A DNA stretch of 58,048 nucleotides, taken from assembly GCA_903772945.1 (NCBI GenBank), contig CAICTM010000590.1, forward strand, positions 1 to 58,048, given 5' to 3'. Below, piece after piece: positions 11,131 through 22,074 of this stretch. The notes beneath the pieces were generated by a model, which saw only the letters and a program-made list of their open reading frames with translations, was not told the origin of the DNA and did not search any database. Source of the DNA: Seminavis robusta (taxonomy: Eukaryota; Bacillariophyta; Bacillariophyceae; Naviculales; Naviculaceae). Within the stretch, counting starts at the first letter, position 1, and each line of letters begins with the position of its first letter. A program made the position numbers and the translations under genes.

Positions 11131-11340
11131 GCATAGTTGACGTGATGCTTACCGTCCTGTTGACCAGACCCAAAGGAGGTTCGATGGATCCTGGAAGTGC
11201 ACCAATGGCTCTCACAATCGTCAACATTCCACGCCACGGTCTTTTCCAAACCTTGATCCCTTGTTTTGAAAATCCTTCTTTTCTTCTTTTCTTTTTTCTC
11301 CAGGTGGATCCGTTTGGCCATCTACGATCAATGTCACCTT
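11131..11340 (+). repeat. Dispersed repeat, copy 1 right part
   Basis: Shares ttccacgccacggt, the following C/T-rich stretch and ttttttctcc..ggatc..tttggcca with 15565-15765. It lies about 350 bp upstream of the ankyrin gene and may form part of its promoter region. Confidence 0.6.
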
Positions 11341-11686
11341 CGCCTGCCCCCTTCAGACATCCTTCGGACAAGTTGTCAATAAATAAATTAAGCATCGGGC
11401 AATCGGGCAGCAGAGAGATGAGAGATGGTATCACGTCAAGTTGGCTTTAATTAAATACATTAATTTGTGTTCGGAAAAGCCCGTACATTGTAATAAGACT
11501 GTACCGAGCGAAAATCCACGATCAAACCACCCCATTCCCACAGGTGGACATGTTTTGGCCACAGGTTGGCTGTGTGAGCGTGCATGGCCATTTCCTCACA
11601 AAAAGATTTGGAGAGAGCAGAAGCAACAAAAGCCAAAGATATCTTATTCACCATCAAGCAACCGTCAAGCAATCACCAAGCAACCA

Positions 11687-13272
11687 ATGGGCAACTGTCA
11701 ATCCTCTTCCCCTGCCATTGCTGCATCTTCCGACGTCACCACTGCTCCTTCCCCATCAACCCGTCCTGATGACCCTGAAGCCGACTTCTACGAGTCCCTG
11801 GCGAAATGCCAGAGTTCCCTCCACAAAATGAAGCAAGCCGGATTCCACGATGAGCTGAACCAGGGCCGCATGGCAATGGGTCGACTCGTCCATGACCAAG
11901 AATTGTTCCCTCCCGGCACCATTGACGCTTTCTTGGACCAAGACAAGACTTGGACTGGCAAGATTCTCACTTTTCTTCCTGAAGCTGACATTGCAAGTGT
12001 TGCCCTCGTCAATAAGAAGATGAACAAACTCGCCAAGGGAGTCCTCTCCAAGGTTCGGGATTCGCGGCTCTGCTCCCTCAAGTTCATGGACCAGAAGGAT
12101 ATCTGGGTTGATGGGATCCTCCCCTTTCTTGGCATGGGACAGTTTGCCTACATTGGAGCCACCAACAAGAAGCTCAACCACCTCTACAAGGCATACTGCG
12201 ACACTGTCAGCAATCCTCCCGAGGTCTACAATGGCGATTTTCGCCTGGCAAACAGCAGAGACACCTACTGCAGCGTTGCATTCTACAACATTCCCTGTGC
12301 CGAACACTGGCTCAAACACTGGCTCACCCATGATTCTCCCGGCAAATTTCCTTGCAGTCAATATGTTTGTGACGCAATCGCTAAACTTGGAAAAACTGCA
12401 GTTCTCAAGTGGGCCCGCAGCAAGGAATTTCCATGGGATGAAACGACCTGCAACGAAGCTGCTAAAAATGGTCATTTTGACACTTTGAAGTGGTTGCTTG
12501 CAAATGGACGCCCCAGGGATGATGAAAGCATGTGCTTTGCTGCTGCTTGGGGTGGCCATTTTGATATACTCAAGTGGTTGCATGAGAAGGAATGTCACTG
12601 GAATGCTGCTACCTGTCATTTGGCTGCTGAGCAAGGCCATCTCCACATTCTCAAATGGGCACACCAGAATGGATGTCTATGGTGTGAACAAACATGTATG
12701 TATGCTGCAGTTGGGGGCCACTTGCACATTCTCAAATGGTTGAGAGAGCATGGGTGTCCCTGGGATGAAAACACAACTGATGAAGCTATCTACAATCACA
12801 ATGGAGATTTTGAACTCCTCAAGTGGGCTCACAACAATGGATGCCCCTTGCCTGCAAAGTCGTACTGGTATGTTGTTGATAGTGATGATCTCGCTGAGAG
12901 TGAGCAATTGGAAATTCTCAAGTGGTTCCATGAGAAGGCATGCCCTTGGATGATGTAGATGTATGTGGTGACACTGCTTTTCATGGCCTCTTCAGTATTC
13001 TCGAATGGGCACACCAGAACGGATATCCTTGGGATAGCCAAGCTTGCATTAATGCTGCAATTGGGGGCCATTTGCACATTCTCAAGTGGTTAGGAGCGAA
13101 TGGGTGTCCCTGGAATTACGAAACAACTGCTGAGGCTGCCAGCAAAGGACATTTTGATGTTCTCAAGTGGGCCTATGAGAACGGATGCCTTTTGGACCTT
13201 GATGCGTGCTTAGATCTTGTTCCCAGCGACCGTTTGGATATGCTCCAATGGTTGCGTGGGATTGACACATGA
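11687..13272 (+). pseudogene. Ankyrin-repeat protein, single frameshift
   Basis: The ATG at 11687 gives MGNCQSSS, a classic N-myristoylation and palmitoylation start (Gly2, Cys4), so membrane attachment is likely. An open frame further upstream lacks an ATG. The first 423 codons include a Ser/Pro-rich leader, a region with two F-box-like helices (WTGKILTFLPEADIASVALV and WVDGILPFLGM), then ankyrin-type repeats of the form GHLHILKWxHxNGCPWxxxTCxxAA. The frame stops at 12958 (CPWMM, stop) but continues one frame over with DDVDVCGDTAFHGLF and at least three more repeats to a stop at 13272. A single missing base near 12950 explains this. The restored length would be about 528 residues. It could be a recent pseudogene or an assembly error. 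It would act as a protein-binding adaptor. Confidence 0.75.
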
Positions 13273-13323
13273 ACCACCTTCACGAGACCTGGCTGTTGTG
13301 AAAGTACTTAGTCAAGTCACTTT

Positions 13324-13739
13324 ACCTCGGCAGTCTTGCTGCCAGAGCCCTCAACCCCTTTAATTGTTTTTCCTGCTACGGCGGTCCCTGCAGGTATAAG
13401 GGTAGGGTTAGAATACAAATATGTCAGCAAAAACTAAATAAGTATCCTAGGATGGTGCTTTTAAACCAGCTAAAGCTATTTACATGCATCCTAGTAGGGG
13501 GATCTGCTCCTACCAGGAAAAACTCTAAAGCTAGCGAAAGCTATATAACTAATATTCTAGCTAGCTAGGGGTATCTGCTTCTAGCTTCCTACGGGAATCT
13601 GCTTCTAGCTAGGGGGGATCTGCTTCTACCTAGCTAAGCGCAAGTTAAGCACTAGCTAGCTAAGCACTACAGGTATCTGCTTCTAGCTAGCTAGCTATAT
13701 GGGTATCTGCTTCTACACTGAAACCTTTCTGCCGAGGTT
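13324..13739. repeat. Repeat block with short inverted ends
   Basis: acctcggcag (13324-13333) and its reverse complement ctgccgaggt (13729-13738) bracket about 415 bp. The interior repeats variants of gggnatctgcttctagcta at least five times between 13497 and 13715, mixed with CTAG runs. No ORF. It may be a MITE whose interior expanded. The flanks show no clear target duplication. Confidence 0.5.
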
Positions 13740-14441
13740 ACACAGCTCCGCTGGCTTATTGCTAAAATTGTACCATAGCTAGCATTGTTTGTGGGTGTAG
13801 CGAATTCAACTTTTCATCATCCTGAAGTGCTCGCGACCATCTCGCTCCAGCAATGTCAAACACGTGTTTCGAGCTATGGCGAAGAGAATCCTCCTTCCTT
13901 CAAGAATCGTTCCAGCATATTCACTCCAAAGTTTAGTTCACTGGTGTGCCACTGTGTATCTATCAGTACCAGCAGCAACCTTTTGGAAAATGGCTAGTGA
14001 ACTGCTAGCCAGTACATCTTAGTCTTTCGCAGCTTCCAAAACAACAATTGTATGAAATATTCCGTACTGGTTCAACGCAAAATGATGTACTACTTTTTCG
14101 TTGCTTTCCGGAAGACCTGCGGTCTCTTCACTCCGCACCAAATGCTGGGGCACCCACGGATTGATCATTCCCTTCAAAATCTGGCTTCCAAAGTTTTTCT
14201 ACTCACTGTCCCTACCTGGTACAGTACACATACGATGCATGCTTGTATCTGTTGTGTCCGCCAACTACATGAGCTGTACAGGTCGTCTTCATTGTTCATT
14301 TTCCCGAATGCTGGGCCATGGGATGGGGTACCGGTATGCATGCAAGGTTCACAGAATGCAAGGACGCTTCGATCGTTGGCTTGGAATGTCTCCACATCAA
14401 TCGAGTCGGCTGACGAACTCGTCAATGGCGCCATCTTGGTT
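13740..14441. other. Spacer after repeat block
   Basis: Open frames occur on both strands but have no recognisable features or good starts. A TACCGGTA palindrome lies at 14329-14336. Confidence 0.35.
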
Positions 14442-15375
14442 TTAAAAACGAAGCCAGTGTTTAGCTTGACGCACCACTTCTTCCCGAGTCTCATCTTCTG
14501 TGGCCTCCTTCTCGAGACGCTCGAGTACTTCCATGACCGCATAGCCTCGGTTGTTGGTGTTCCTAGATTCTGGTCTAGACGAGCAAGACCAGCAGAGTCC
14601 GTCTCTGTCTCGAGCCCACCGCCGAAGTGAACGGTTGTTTTGTTTTTTAAGTTCACTTTTGCAGTCTTTGCACAATATGTCCACTACTTTCCTATCTTCA
14701 GGCTGAATCTTTTCGAGCACACCGAGGCATCCCCAGGCTGCTGTGTGGAGATCTTATTTGAAAGCCTTGACGCTAACGTCCCCGTTGATCAGATTCTAAC
14801 GCAAATGCTTCACACCTTCCGAAACGCCACTGTCCGCGTCGCACGCTCGAAAGCAGTCCTATCTCCTGAGAGTAGTGACGCCAAGTCAAGATCTCCATAA
14901 TCCGTTTCAGAGGAGGTGACATATCCGCGGTAGTTGTATCTGTCAATTAGAAGGGATGTCACAGGTTAGTTAAAAGCTTGCAAAACGAGATCAAAATAAT
15001 ATGAGCGCTTTACCTGTGAGCCAGGTGGTTTTGCCTCGAAAACTGGTACCGGAACCGGAGCAGCTTCGTTGTCCTCGACAGAATGTACAGCCGAGCTGGA
15101 ATTAGTCTTGTCGGCTGATTCGTCTGCCAGAAGGAGTGCTGCAGCATTACCAAGGGTCGCAAAACCCCATGTATCTGGCGCTCGAGCAGCTACCGGAACT
15201 GCAACAGCACCATGATCAAAACCATCAGTGTTGGCTGGCATTCGCCCGACGGGGCAGGTGTTCCTATCACTGATTTGAACGAGCGCAAGGTAAATTTTGG
15301 CCGCATAAAGCGTCTGATGGGCTCTCCAATGTGCTCATCCAGGGTGTCAAAATCGTGGGAACATGAGACAAACAT
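14442..15375 (-). pseudogene. Decayed multi-exon gene, unknown family
   Basis: Minus-strand coding-like pieces follow one another. (1) About 15375-15240 has SHDFDTLDEHIGEPIRRF and FTLRSFKSVIGT. (2) After a frame change, 15241-15016 starts at an ATG and reads to KPPGSQ. (3) A plausible intron follows (donor GTAAAG about 15016, acceptor ACAG about 14946). (4) A next block reads YNYRGYVTSSETDYGDL. (5) A block with two in-frame stops leads to HTAAWGCLGVLEKIQ and ends in a Cys-x2-Cys pair motif (CKDC, CWSC) and KHWLRF at 14442. The Cys pairs suggest a zinc ribbon. Stops at CAG/CAA-like positions and frame changes argue for a pseudogene. I do not recognise the family. Confidence 0.4.
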
Positions 15376-16246
15376 ACCTTTGACCTGTACTATTAATTAA
15401 TAGCTAGTACGGATGTGAAGCTCCCTGCGCTCCCATCGCTACTGACAAAGTTCTGAGCAATCTAGCTAGTGGCGATGGACGTCGAGTGGCAGTCATGTAG
15501 GTACGCACGCACCAAGGCTATACGTACCTCGACTGCATGTACGGTACCGTACCGTATGTTGTGAATGCAATCCGGTTGACCCCAACGGTGCGATCGACGT
15601 CCCTCGTTGGACTTTGTTCAACGTTCCACGCCACGGTGTGTGGGTGTGGAGATTGCAATTGAAACCTCCATCCCTTGTGTGAAAAGCCTACACCCTTCTT
15701 TCCTTTTTTCTCCGGATCTCCGGATCGATCCACCCTTTGGCCACCATGGATCAGATTCACCATCCCGTAACAGCTGGATGGTCTAACCAGTAAATCCAGA
15801 TTTATTGGCTGGTCACTCGTGTAAGGAAAGCATTAAATAATATGAAACATACCAATGACTCGAAGAACCAGTAGTGACAGTTTGGTGACGCACTATTAAT
15901 CCTTGGTGGCCTTGGTGCTTATTATGGTCGATAACATGTCGTGTGCAAGCAGTCTTCTCTACAGAGGGTTTACGTGTGGTTTAGTACTGGGTGGTAAACG
16001 GCATTCGGAATGACCATCTGTTCGTGCTTTCTTACAGCCTTTCTGATTAAGGGCAGGACTGTCCAAGCTTGGTCGCCTTGTCTTCTTCTCCTTCTTCTTC
16101 GACAAAACCTCTCAACAACCATCTGTCTTTCGTTTCCAAGAGCTCTCCAAGGAAGGCTTCCTGTTGTCGATCATCAAGTCCATCACAACAGTAACCATCC
16201 ACAAGAGCAAGAGCAACAACACTAGCTAGACTGTTGTATCATCACC
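15376..16246. other. Spacer and 5' region of the GPCR gene
   Basis: Contains dispersed repeat copy 2 (15490-15775) and pyrimidine-rich sequence before the GPCR start. An upstream open frame (16010-16225) lies in the same frame as the GPCR but ends in TAG before it. Confidence 0.45.
15490..15775 (+). repeat. Dispersed repeat, copy 2 (uninterrupted)
   Basis: Matches 10461-10520 plus 11131-11340 without the intervening 600 bp. The shared order is cagtcatgta, ggctat, gtacggtaccgtaccg, ttgacc, ttccacgccacggt, then a C/T-rich run. It shows the pre-insertion state of copy 1. Confidence 0.6.
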
Positions 16247-19200
16247 ATGTCGTCTTCTTCAGTTGCCTCTGCCAGTGTGAGCAGCCGCAACGCGACAAGT
16301 CCAACTTCCACGCCAAGCAGTAGTAGCAGCGCTACAAGCAGTACTAGCGTGGACGCAGAAACGGCTCATTTTCTGCACTTGTATCAAGACTTGACTTCCA
16401 ACGTTTTTGACGATTCTACTGACTCTGGCAAACCGATCATTCTCTCGTCGTTGCATCGCTTGGACGAACTTCTCCACGACACTAACGCTTCCGCCAGGGA
16501 GCGATTGATGCCCGGAGTCAACGCCGACACCGTTGCCACCATTCCGGAAGGAAAACAATTCCTAAGATGTCATTTGGCAGCTCTGCTGGATTTCAGTCAC
16601 GGAGACAACGTGCCCTACAAACACGCTTTTGAAGCTGCGGCTGCCATAGCATTGGCTGTGCATCATCTCAATGAAGGTAAGTCACTACACACTTACGTAT
16701 ACTTAGCTATGTACTAGCTATGTACTAGCTATGCTTGTATATTCACACTAGCTAACTCTTACCTACGTTACTCTATGTTACCTACGTTATTGACACAGGC
16801 GTGGGCTGGATCGTCCCGGAAGTCACGGGATTACATCAACGATGTCCCATCCGTTTCACGGCCGAGTTTGCTGACACCGAGTACGATCAAGGCGTCGCAC
16901 TCAAGCACGTTATTGACATGACCGACCGGGACAAACACAAACCTTGCGCATTCATTGGTGCTCCGTCCTCCGATATCTCCATTCCCACCGCCATTGTCAC
17001 GTCCATTCGAGGATACCCTCAAATATCCTCACAATCGACGTCCGAACAACTCGATGACAATGCACAGTTCCCACTCTTTGGGCGCACAGTACCCTCCGAT
17101 GTCGACAATGCCGTTCCCATTGTCAAGTGGTTTCGCGACAAACTCGGAGCCACACATCTTGCTGTCGTCCATGTCAATAACGGATACGGAAATGCCTTTG
17201 CCGACGATCTCAAATTGGCCGCACAAGCACATGCACCCGATCTCAAAATTGAAAAACTGGAACTCTCCGAACATCCCAATCAAGAACTCATACAAGATAC
17301 CATACGAAACATTGAACGCACCAAATTCAGTTACATCTTTGCCGCACTCAACGATGCCGTCATTGACTCGGTCATGCTAGAAGCCTATCGACAGGGCGTT
17401 GCCGGGAATGGGATTCACAATTGGTTCTTCTCCAACACTTTTGGCGACATTGACGATCGATTCTTTGAACCAGGATCACCCCTTCATTTGGCATATCGGG
17501 GGGTGGGACGACTCCAAGTCTCGGGAGGACATCAGGGAATGAGATCGTTCGATACGTTTGCCTGCAATCTACGGACGCTACGAAGCAGTCCTCCCGATTT
17601 GGATTATCTCGCGTCGCTGCTCCCGCAAAAGGAATACATGCAAAAGAACACGGAAGAATACATTACACTCGACACCGTTACCGCCAACAATGGACTCAAT
17701 ATGCAACGACATTCTCATCGAATGCCGTACATATACGAAGATGATTTCATGGATCCGGTCCCCAAAATGGCCGATCGGACCTCACCGGCCTACGAAGCCG
17801 CCATTGCACTCGGATTGTCTGCCTGTGACGTCGTTGCCAATGGATTGCCACTCACGGGGAAACACCATTTTGAACAATTCACCAAAACGGAATTCATGGG
17901 AGTCGAATCACAGGTCAAATTCGCACACGAAACGGGAACCAGAGATCCCGACACGACACTCTTTGCCGTCGAAAATGAAGTGGAAGAAATGGTTCGAATG
18001 AACGTCAAGGTGGATGCCAATGGGACTACGGAATGGCGAGAGCTGGTCCAGTTTCATGCCGTCGTCACGGATGTATACAGTCATGGGGAATGGGAACATC
18101 TCGAAGACTACGTCTTTAGTGATTTATCGACCAACATTCAATCCGACTTGACACCACCGCCTCCCGTCGAACATCACTACGTTGATACACCTCTCAAGAT
18201 TGTCGCCGGATTCATGTTTGCGTTCATCCTCCTTTTAGCCATTCGCTGTGCCTGGTGGACCGAAAAGAACAAAACCACGCGAGTAGTGCGGGCATCGCAA
18301 CCCTTGTTCTTGCGAGTTATTATTGCCGGGATTGTCATCTTTGCCAGTGCCATTATCCCCATGAACATTGACGATCGAATCGCATCGCATGAGGGATGTA
18401 CCATTGCGTGCAATTTCTTTTATTGGCTCATGTTCCTAGGATTCTCCATCATGTTCTCGGGACTCTTTACCAAAATCTACCGTGTCAATCAGATTCTCAA
18501 CAATCCCGTCAAGTTCCGTCGTGTCAAAGTGACCGTCAGGGATGTCATCAAACCCATGGCAGCTATTATTGGAGGTAAGTTCGTTTGTTTGTTTGTTTGT
18601 TTGTTCAGCTGACACGTTTGCTCGGCAACATGAGGGAAATTCGACGATTGCTCATCCTCGCCTCACAACTGCGCTTTCTCCGTATGGGAACATGTAGTCA
18701 ACCTAATTCTTCTCATTGTCATGACAAGCGTCGCTCCTTCGGAATGGGAAATTGTCGTGGCCGAAACAGATCAACACGGACGGCCCACGGAAACCTACGG
18801 ACACTGTACGACGAAACACCAAATCCCATACTACACAACGCTGGGAATCGTCAACTTTTCGGCTCTGGTGTTCTCCATCCAGCAAGCCTACAATACTCGA
18901 AAGCTGGCCACGGAATTCTCCGAAAGTCGATACATCTTCTACGCCATGATTGGTATTCTCGTGGCACTGTTCCAGGGAATCCCAGTACTCATCCTTGTCC
19001 GAGACAGTCCTACCGTCCAGAACTTTATCAAGTGTACCGTCATTTTTGTCACCTGCTGCTCGGTACTGCTCTTCATGTTTGTGCCCAAGATGAAATACCT
19101 AGTCAAAATCAGCAAGAAGACTAGAAGTCAAAGGATGGACTTGTCGGTCAAGGTCTCGGGATTGCAAATGGATGCTTCCAATTCCAATACCCACAACCAA

Positions 19201-20181
19201 TCTGCCGACCACCTCAATGGTTCTGCAAACTTTTCAAAACTTCGACAAAAGTACGAAAATGGAAATGGAGGTATTGCGATATCCGGATTGAGCAACCTCA
19301 GTGGGCTCAGTGGAGCCTCTTCTGCGAGCGGTGATGGCAGTAGTGAGGAAGAAGGCGTTCGATTCACGACAATGACACATACCGAACTTAAAGAAGAGAA
19401 CGACAAGCTGCGCAAGAAACTCAAGATCCTGAACTGCGATGTGGGTACGTTGGGCACCACTAGCTCGGTATCTGAGGACAGCGCCGCCGGTTCCAGTGGG
19501 ATGAGGATCATTGCACGCAAGTCACCGGGCGAATTAATGGCGGAGAACAAAAAGCTCAAGAAGACGCTCAAGAAGGCCGTCAAGAACCATGTTGTCCGGT
19601 CTGCCGCGGCGAGAGCAACGATTAACGAAGCAGACAACGAATCGCAAAGCGAAGGTGATGGCTTTGCTCACGAGACGTATCCTGACAAGCAGGTATCCTT
19701 CAAGCTTCCCTCGCTTCGGAAGATGCCCAATGGCGATGACAGCATGGTCATCAACCACGGGAAATCGAATGATAAAGGCAACAACGACAACGTGGATGGT
19801 TTCATTGGTGACATTGAATCGGGGGCAGATCCAAAATTAGCTGTCGATGCCGCTATGGACATTGTTGCCGACGCTGCTGGTGTAGTAGAAGAGTTCGATG
19901 ACGAAGATGATGACGACGACGACTATGCGTCCATGGATGTCAGCCATGGTGAGAATGCCACTGACTCTACCAAGGAGAGTTCCACCGAGGAGAAGAACGA
20001 AACCGTACCAGCCAACATCGAGGAGGTCAAGGAAGGCAAATCCATCTTTGAAGTTTTCAACACTCGTCGAAAGGACCGGGAAGCCTCCCCGCCTCCCCCT
20101 CAAAGAGCGCCATCGTCAACTGAACTCCATTTCTCGGCAACTGATCGTGCCAACATCGAGGACCCAGCATCTGTTTTGTAA
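16247..20181 (+). CDS. Class C (GABA-B receptor-like) GPCR
   Basis: Three exons: 16247-16676, 16799-18574 and 18698-20181, with GTAAG donors, AG acceptors and continuous frame (G|GC at the first junction, G|TC at the second). The product is 1229 residues. Residues about 90-560 resemble the bilobed periplasmic-binding (ANF-receptor) ligand domain, e.g. AVVHVNNGYGNAFADDLK. Seven membrane segments follow: TM1 about 610-629, TM2 about 645-665, TM3 about 681-703 with LGFSIMFSGLFTKIYRV, a hallmark of GABA-B-like receptors, and TM4 formed across the second junction. The long C-tail has Leu-heptad-like stretches (ELKEENDKLRKKLK; LMAENKKLKKTLKK) and an Asp/Glu run. No N-terminal signal peptide is visible; the start is Ser/Thr-rich. 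It should be a surface receptor for a small ligand, acting through G proteins. Confidence 0.9.
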
Positions 20182-20427
20182 GATGCATCTCTTTTCGTTT
20201 CGTGATGGCCGGGCACAAACTAGGGGCGGCCAGGGACGTTTTCAGAAGAGATCCATCGGTCAAGGGGGTCATCGTCGTAGGGGGCGAACAGATGATGATT
20301 CCATGGCCGGGCAACGTCAGTGCCGGTAGCAGGGACCACAAGTCCCCTTGTATTTCTATTCTAAATTAGAAAGTTGTATCATTTACTGTACATATTTCCA
20401 GTCGACTACTCGATCGTTTTGTTTGTG

Positions 20428-20928
20428 ATGCGGTCGGAGGTACCGGAAGCAGCAGGGACAACCGACCACGTCCTTGAAAGCACGCTCAATGGAAAGAACG
20501 TGAAACATCCCTTGACACGTTCTGTCCCATTACGACCTCACAACAATAGTGTGGCAAAGGATGAAGGCTTTGTCGATAATACCGAGAGAATGAAGAGCCG
20601 AATATTGAGAATCGAAAAGCTAGTTTTCAAATTGAGCCACACTCCAGCAATGGTACATGTACCCGAAAAGGTCGGCGACGACGTACGGGTATGGCGGAAC
20701 GAAGCGGCTGGGATCAAAGCCTATCTCAGGAACCCCCGTGCATGCACGGTACGGTATAGTTCTTATACCCGAGCTACCGGTAGTAGTAGGTCTTCAACGT
20801 ACCGATACGTAACCTTGATGGGAAAAATCGTTTTGACGCCATTGCCAGACGGACGAAACCTTGATCAGCAGTGCGTCAATTGGTTGCCAATTTCATGCAG
20901 TCGAAGTGTGATGACAACATGCTACTAG
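20428..20928 (+). CDS. Hypothetical protein, doubtful
   Basis: An ATG-initiated frame of 166 codons in the spacer between the GPCR and the sulfotransferase. It is basic, with no recognised domain, signal peptide or membrane segment. Part of it overlaps TACCGGTA-type palindromic sequence (20775-20782), typical of spacer DNA here, so it may not be a gene. Confidence 0.2.
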   Translation: MRSEVPEAAGTTDHVLESTLNGKNVKHPLTRSVPLRPHNNSVAKDEGFVDNTERMKSRILRIEKLVFKLSHTPAMVHVPEKVGDDVRVWRNEAAGIKAYLRNPRACTVRYSSYTRATGSSRSSTYRYVTLMGKIVLTPLPDGRNLDQQCVNWLPISCSRSVMTTCY

Positions 20929-20946
20929 TACGTAGCTAGCTGCTAG

Positions 20947-22074
20947 CTAGTTACTGCATTTGGCACCCAACCCATCCGGTTTGCATTTCCCCCAACAGGA
21001 TGATTCGATGCCAATATTCTCTTGCAACCAGTCTCCCAGTTCTGGCGATGACAACGTCAAGTTTTTGGGTTCTAGATATCTCATTCCGGGATGCTTCTTT
21101 GCAAATTGTCGAATTCGTTGTGTCGTATCATCGTAAAACTGTCGAAAGTCTTCTGTTTGAATGGTGGCATTGACATCCTTGTTGGGAAAGAAATCGTTTC
21201 GACACGTTTGTTTCCATCGATCAAACATTTTGCCCCATTTCTTAGCATTGCCCCACTTTTTGGCACTATTGTACCACGAGTCTGTTTCTCTTCGAATGAG
21301 CAAAAAGGTAGCATTGGGATAGCTCTGGTAGAGTGGTTTCAATCCCTGCACGGCAGGAAAGAAGCATTCGGTGGGAGTGGTATACCCAAAATCGAGCCAA
21401 ACATCAAAATTTCCACAGCGATGCAAGGGCAGTTGATTATTTTGTTGCTGAATGTTGTAATGCACACAAGGTCCAATATTTTTTCCCTTGGTCCACCAAT
21501 GGACGGCCCGATCAGGACCGAGTCCACATTCAAAGTACTGCCAAAGCGTGGTAGTTCCGGATTTGGGTAGATTCAGAACAAAAATGGGAAATGGAACTTT
21601 CAGTTCTTGCTTTTTACTGAAAGTAGTTGGTGGGATTATCTCTCCTTCTTTTTGAATATAAGGGTCTCGTTGTTTCCATCCATTCTGTCTTTGCTGGGCC
21701 CATCTGTCTTCTTGTTCTGGTTTTGCCTTTTCCTTTGTCTTTGTCTTTGTCTTTTCTTGATTTTGCAACTTTTTGTCTTTTTGCCTATTCTTCTTTTCTC
21801 TTGCTTTTACTGATTTTTCTTTTTTTACTTGTTTATCTTGTGGTTGAACTTGTGGTTGCTTGGTCTGAACATCCCCTTGAATGATTGGCATTCCCACGGC
21901 ACTAGTACTAGTAGAAGCACTAGAAGAAGAACTAGAACTTCTGATATAGAGCCCACTGGAGACTATAGCTATTATACCCAGCACTAATACTCCAGCAAGG
22001 CGAAGTAGCTGCTTGGTACTACTAGTACTAGCATTGCCATTGCTTATCTCTTTGTTGTTGTTGCTGATGCTCAT
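20947..22074 (-). CDS. Sulfotransferase-like type II membrane protein
   Basis: 375 residues from the ATG at 22074. A short cytosolic N-terminus is followed by one membrane anchor (about 22-44), a Ser run, a highly charged Lys/Gln/Glu stem (about 70-130), then a catalytic domain. PFPIFVLNLPKSGTTTLW (PKSGTT at 170-175) is the 5'-phosphosulfate loop that binds PAPS. LLIRRETDSWYNS (Arg261, Ser270) fits the 3'-phosphate site. It would transfer sulfate to a glycan or protein in the Golgi lumen. C-terminal Cys residues (SCWGKCK, KCSN) may form disulfides. No intron is needed. The length suits Golgi sulfotransferases with a stem. The acceptor is unknown. Confidence 0.8.
   Translation of the reverse strand: MSISNNNKEISNGNASTSSTKQLLRLAGVLVLGIIAIVSSGLYIRSSSSSSSASTSTSAVGMPIIQGDVQTKQPQVQPQDKQVKKEKSVKAREKKNRQKDKKLQNQEKTKTKTKEKAKPEQEDRWAQQRQNGWKQRDPYIQKEGEIIPPTTFSKKQELKVPFPIFVLNLPKSGTTTLWQYFECGLGPDRAVHWWTKGKNIGPCVHYNIQQQNNQLPLHRCGNFDVWLDFGYTTPTECFFPAVQGLKPLYQSYPNATFLLIRRETDSWYNSAKKWGNAKKWGKMFDRWKQTCRNDFFPNKDVNATIQTEDFRQFYDDTTQRIRQFAKKHPGMRYLEPKNLTLSSPELGDWLQENIGIESSCWGKCKPDGLGAKCSN

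Noticed and set aside
11441..11686. Upstream extension of the ankyrin gene
   Set aside because: No ATG begins it; the MGNCQS start at 11687 is a recognised acylation start.
13324..13739. CRISPR array
   Set aside because: Units are variable, directly mixed with CTAG runs and lack equal spacers.
14052..14630. Plus-strand ORF of 192 codons
   Set aside because: It overlaps the better-supported minus-strand pseudogene and has no domain or protein-like pattern.
16010..16225. Upstream signal-peptide-like exon for the GPCR
   Set aside because: It is hydrophobic and in the same frame, but ends with TAG before the GPCR ATG and shows no donor site that would join them.
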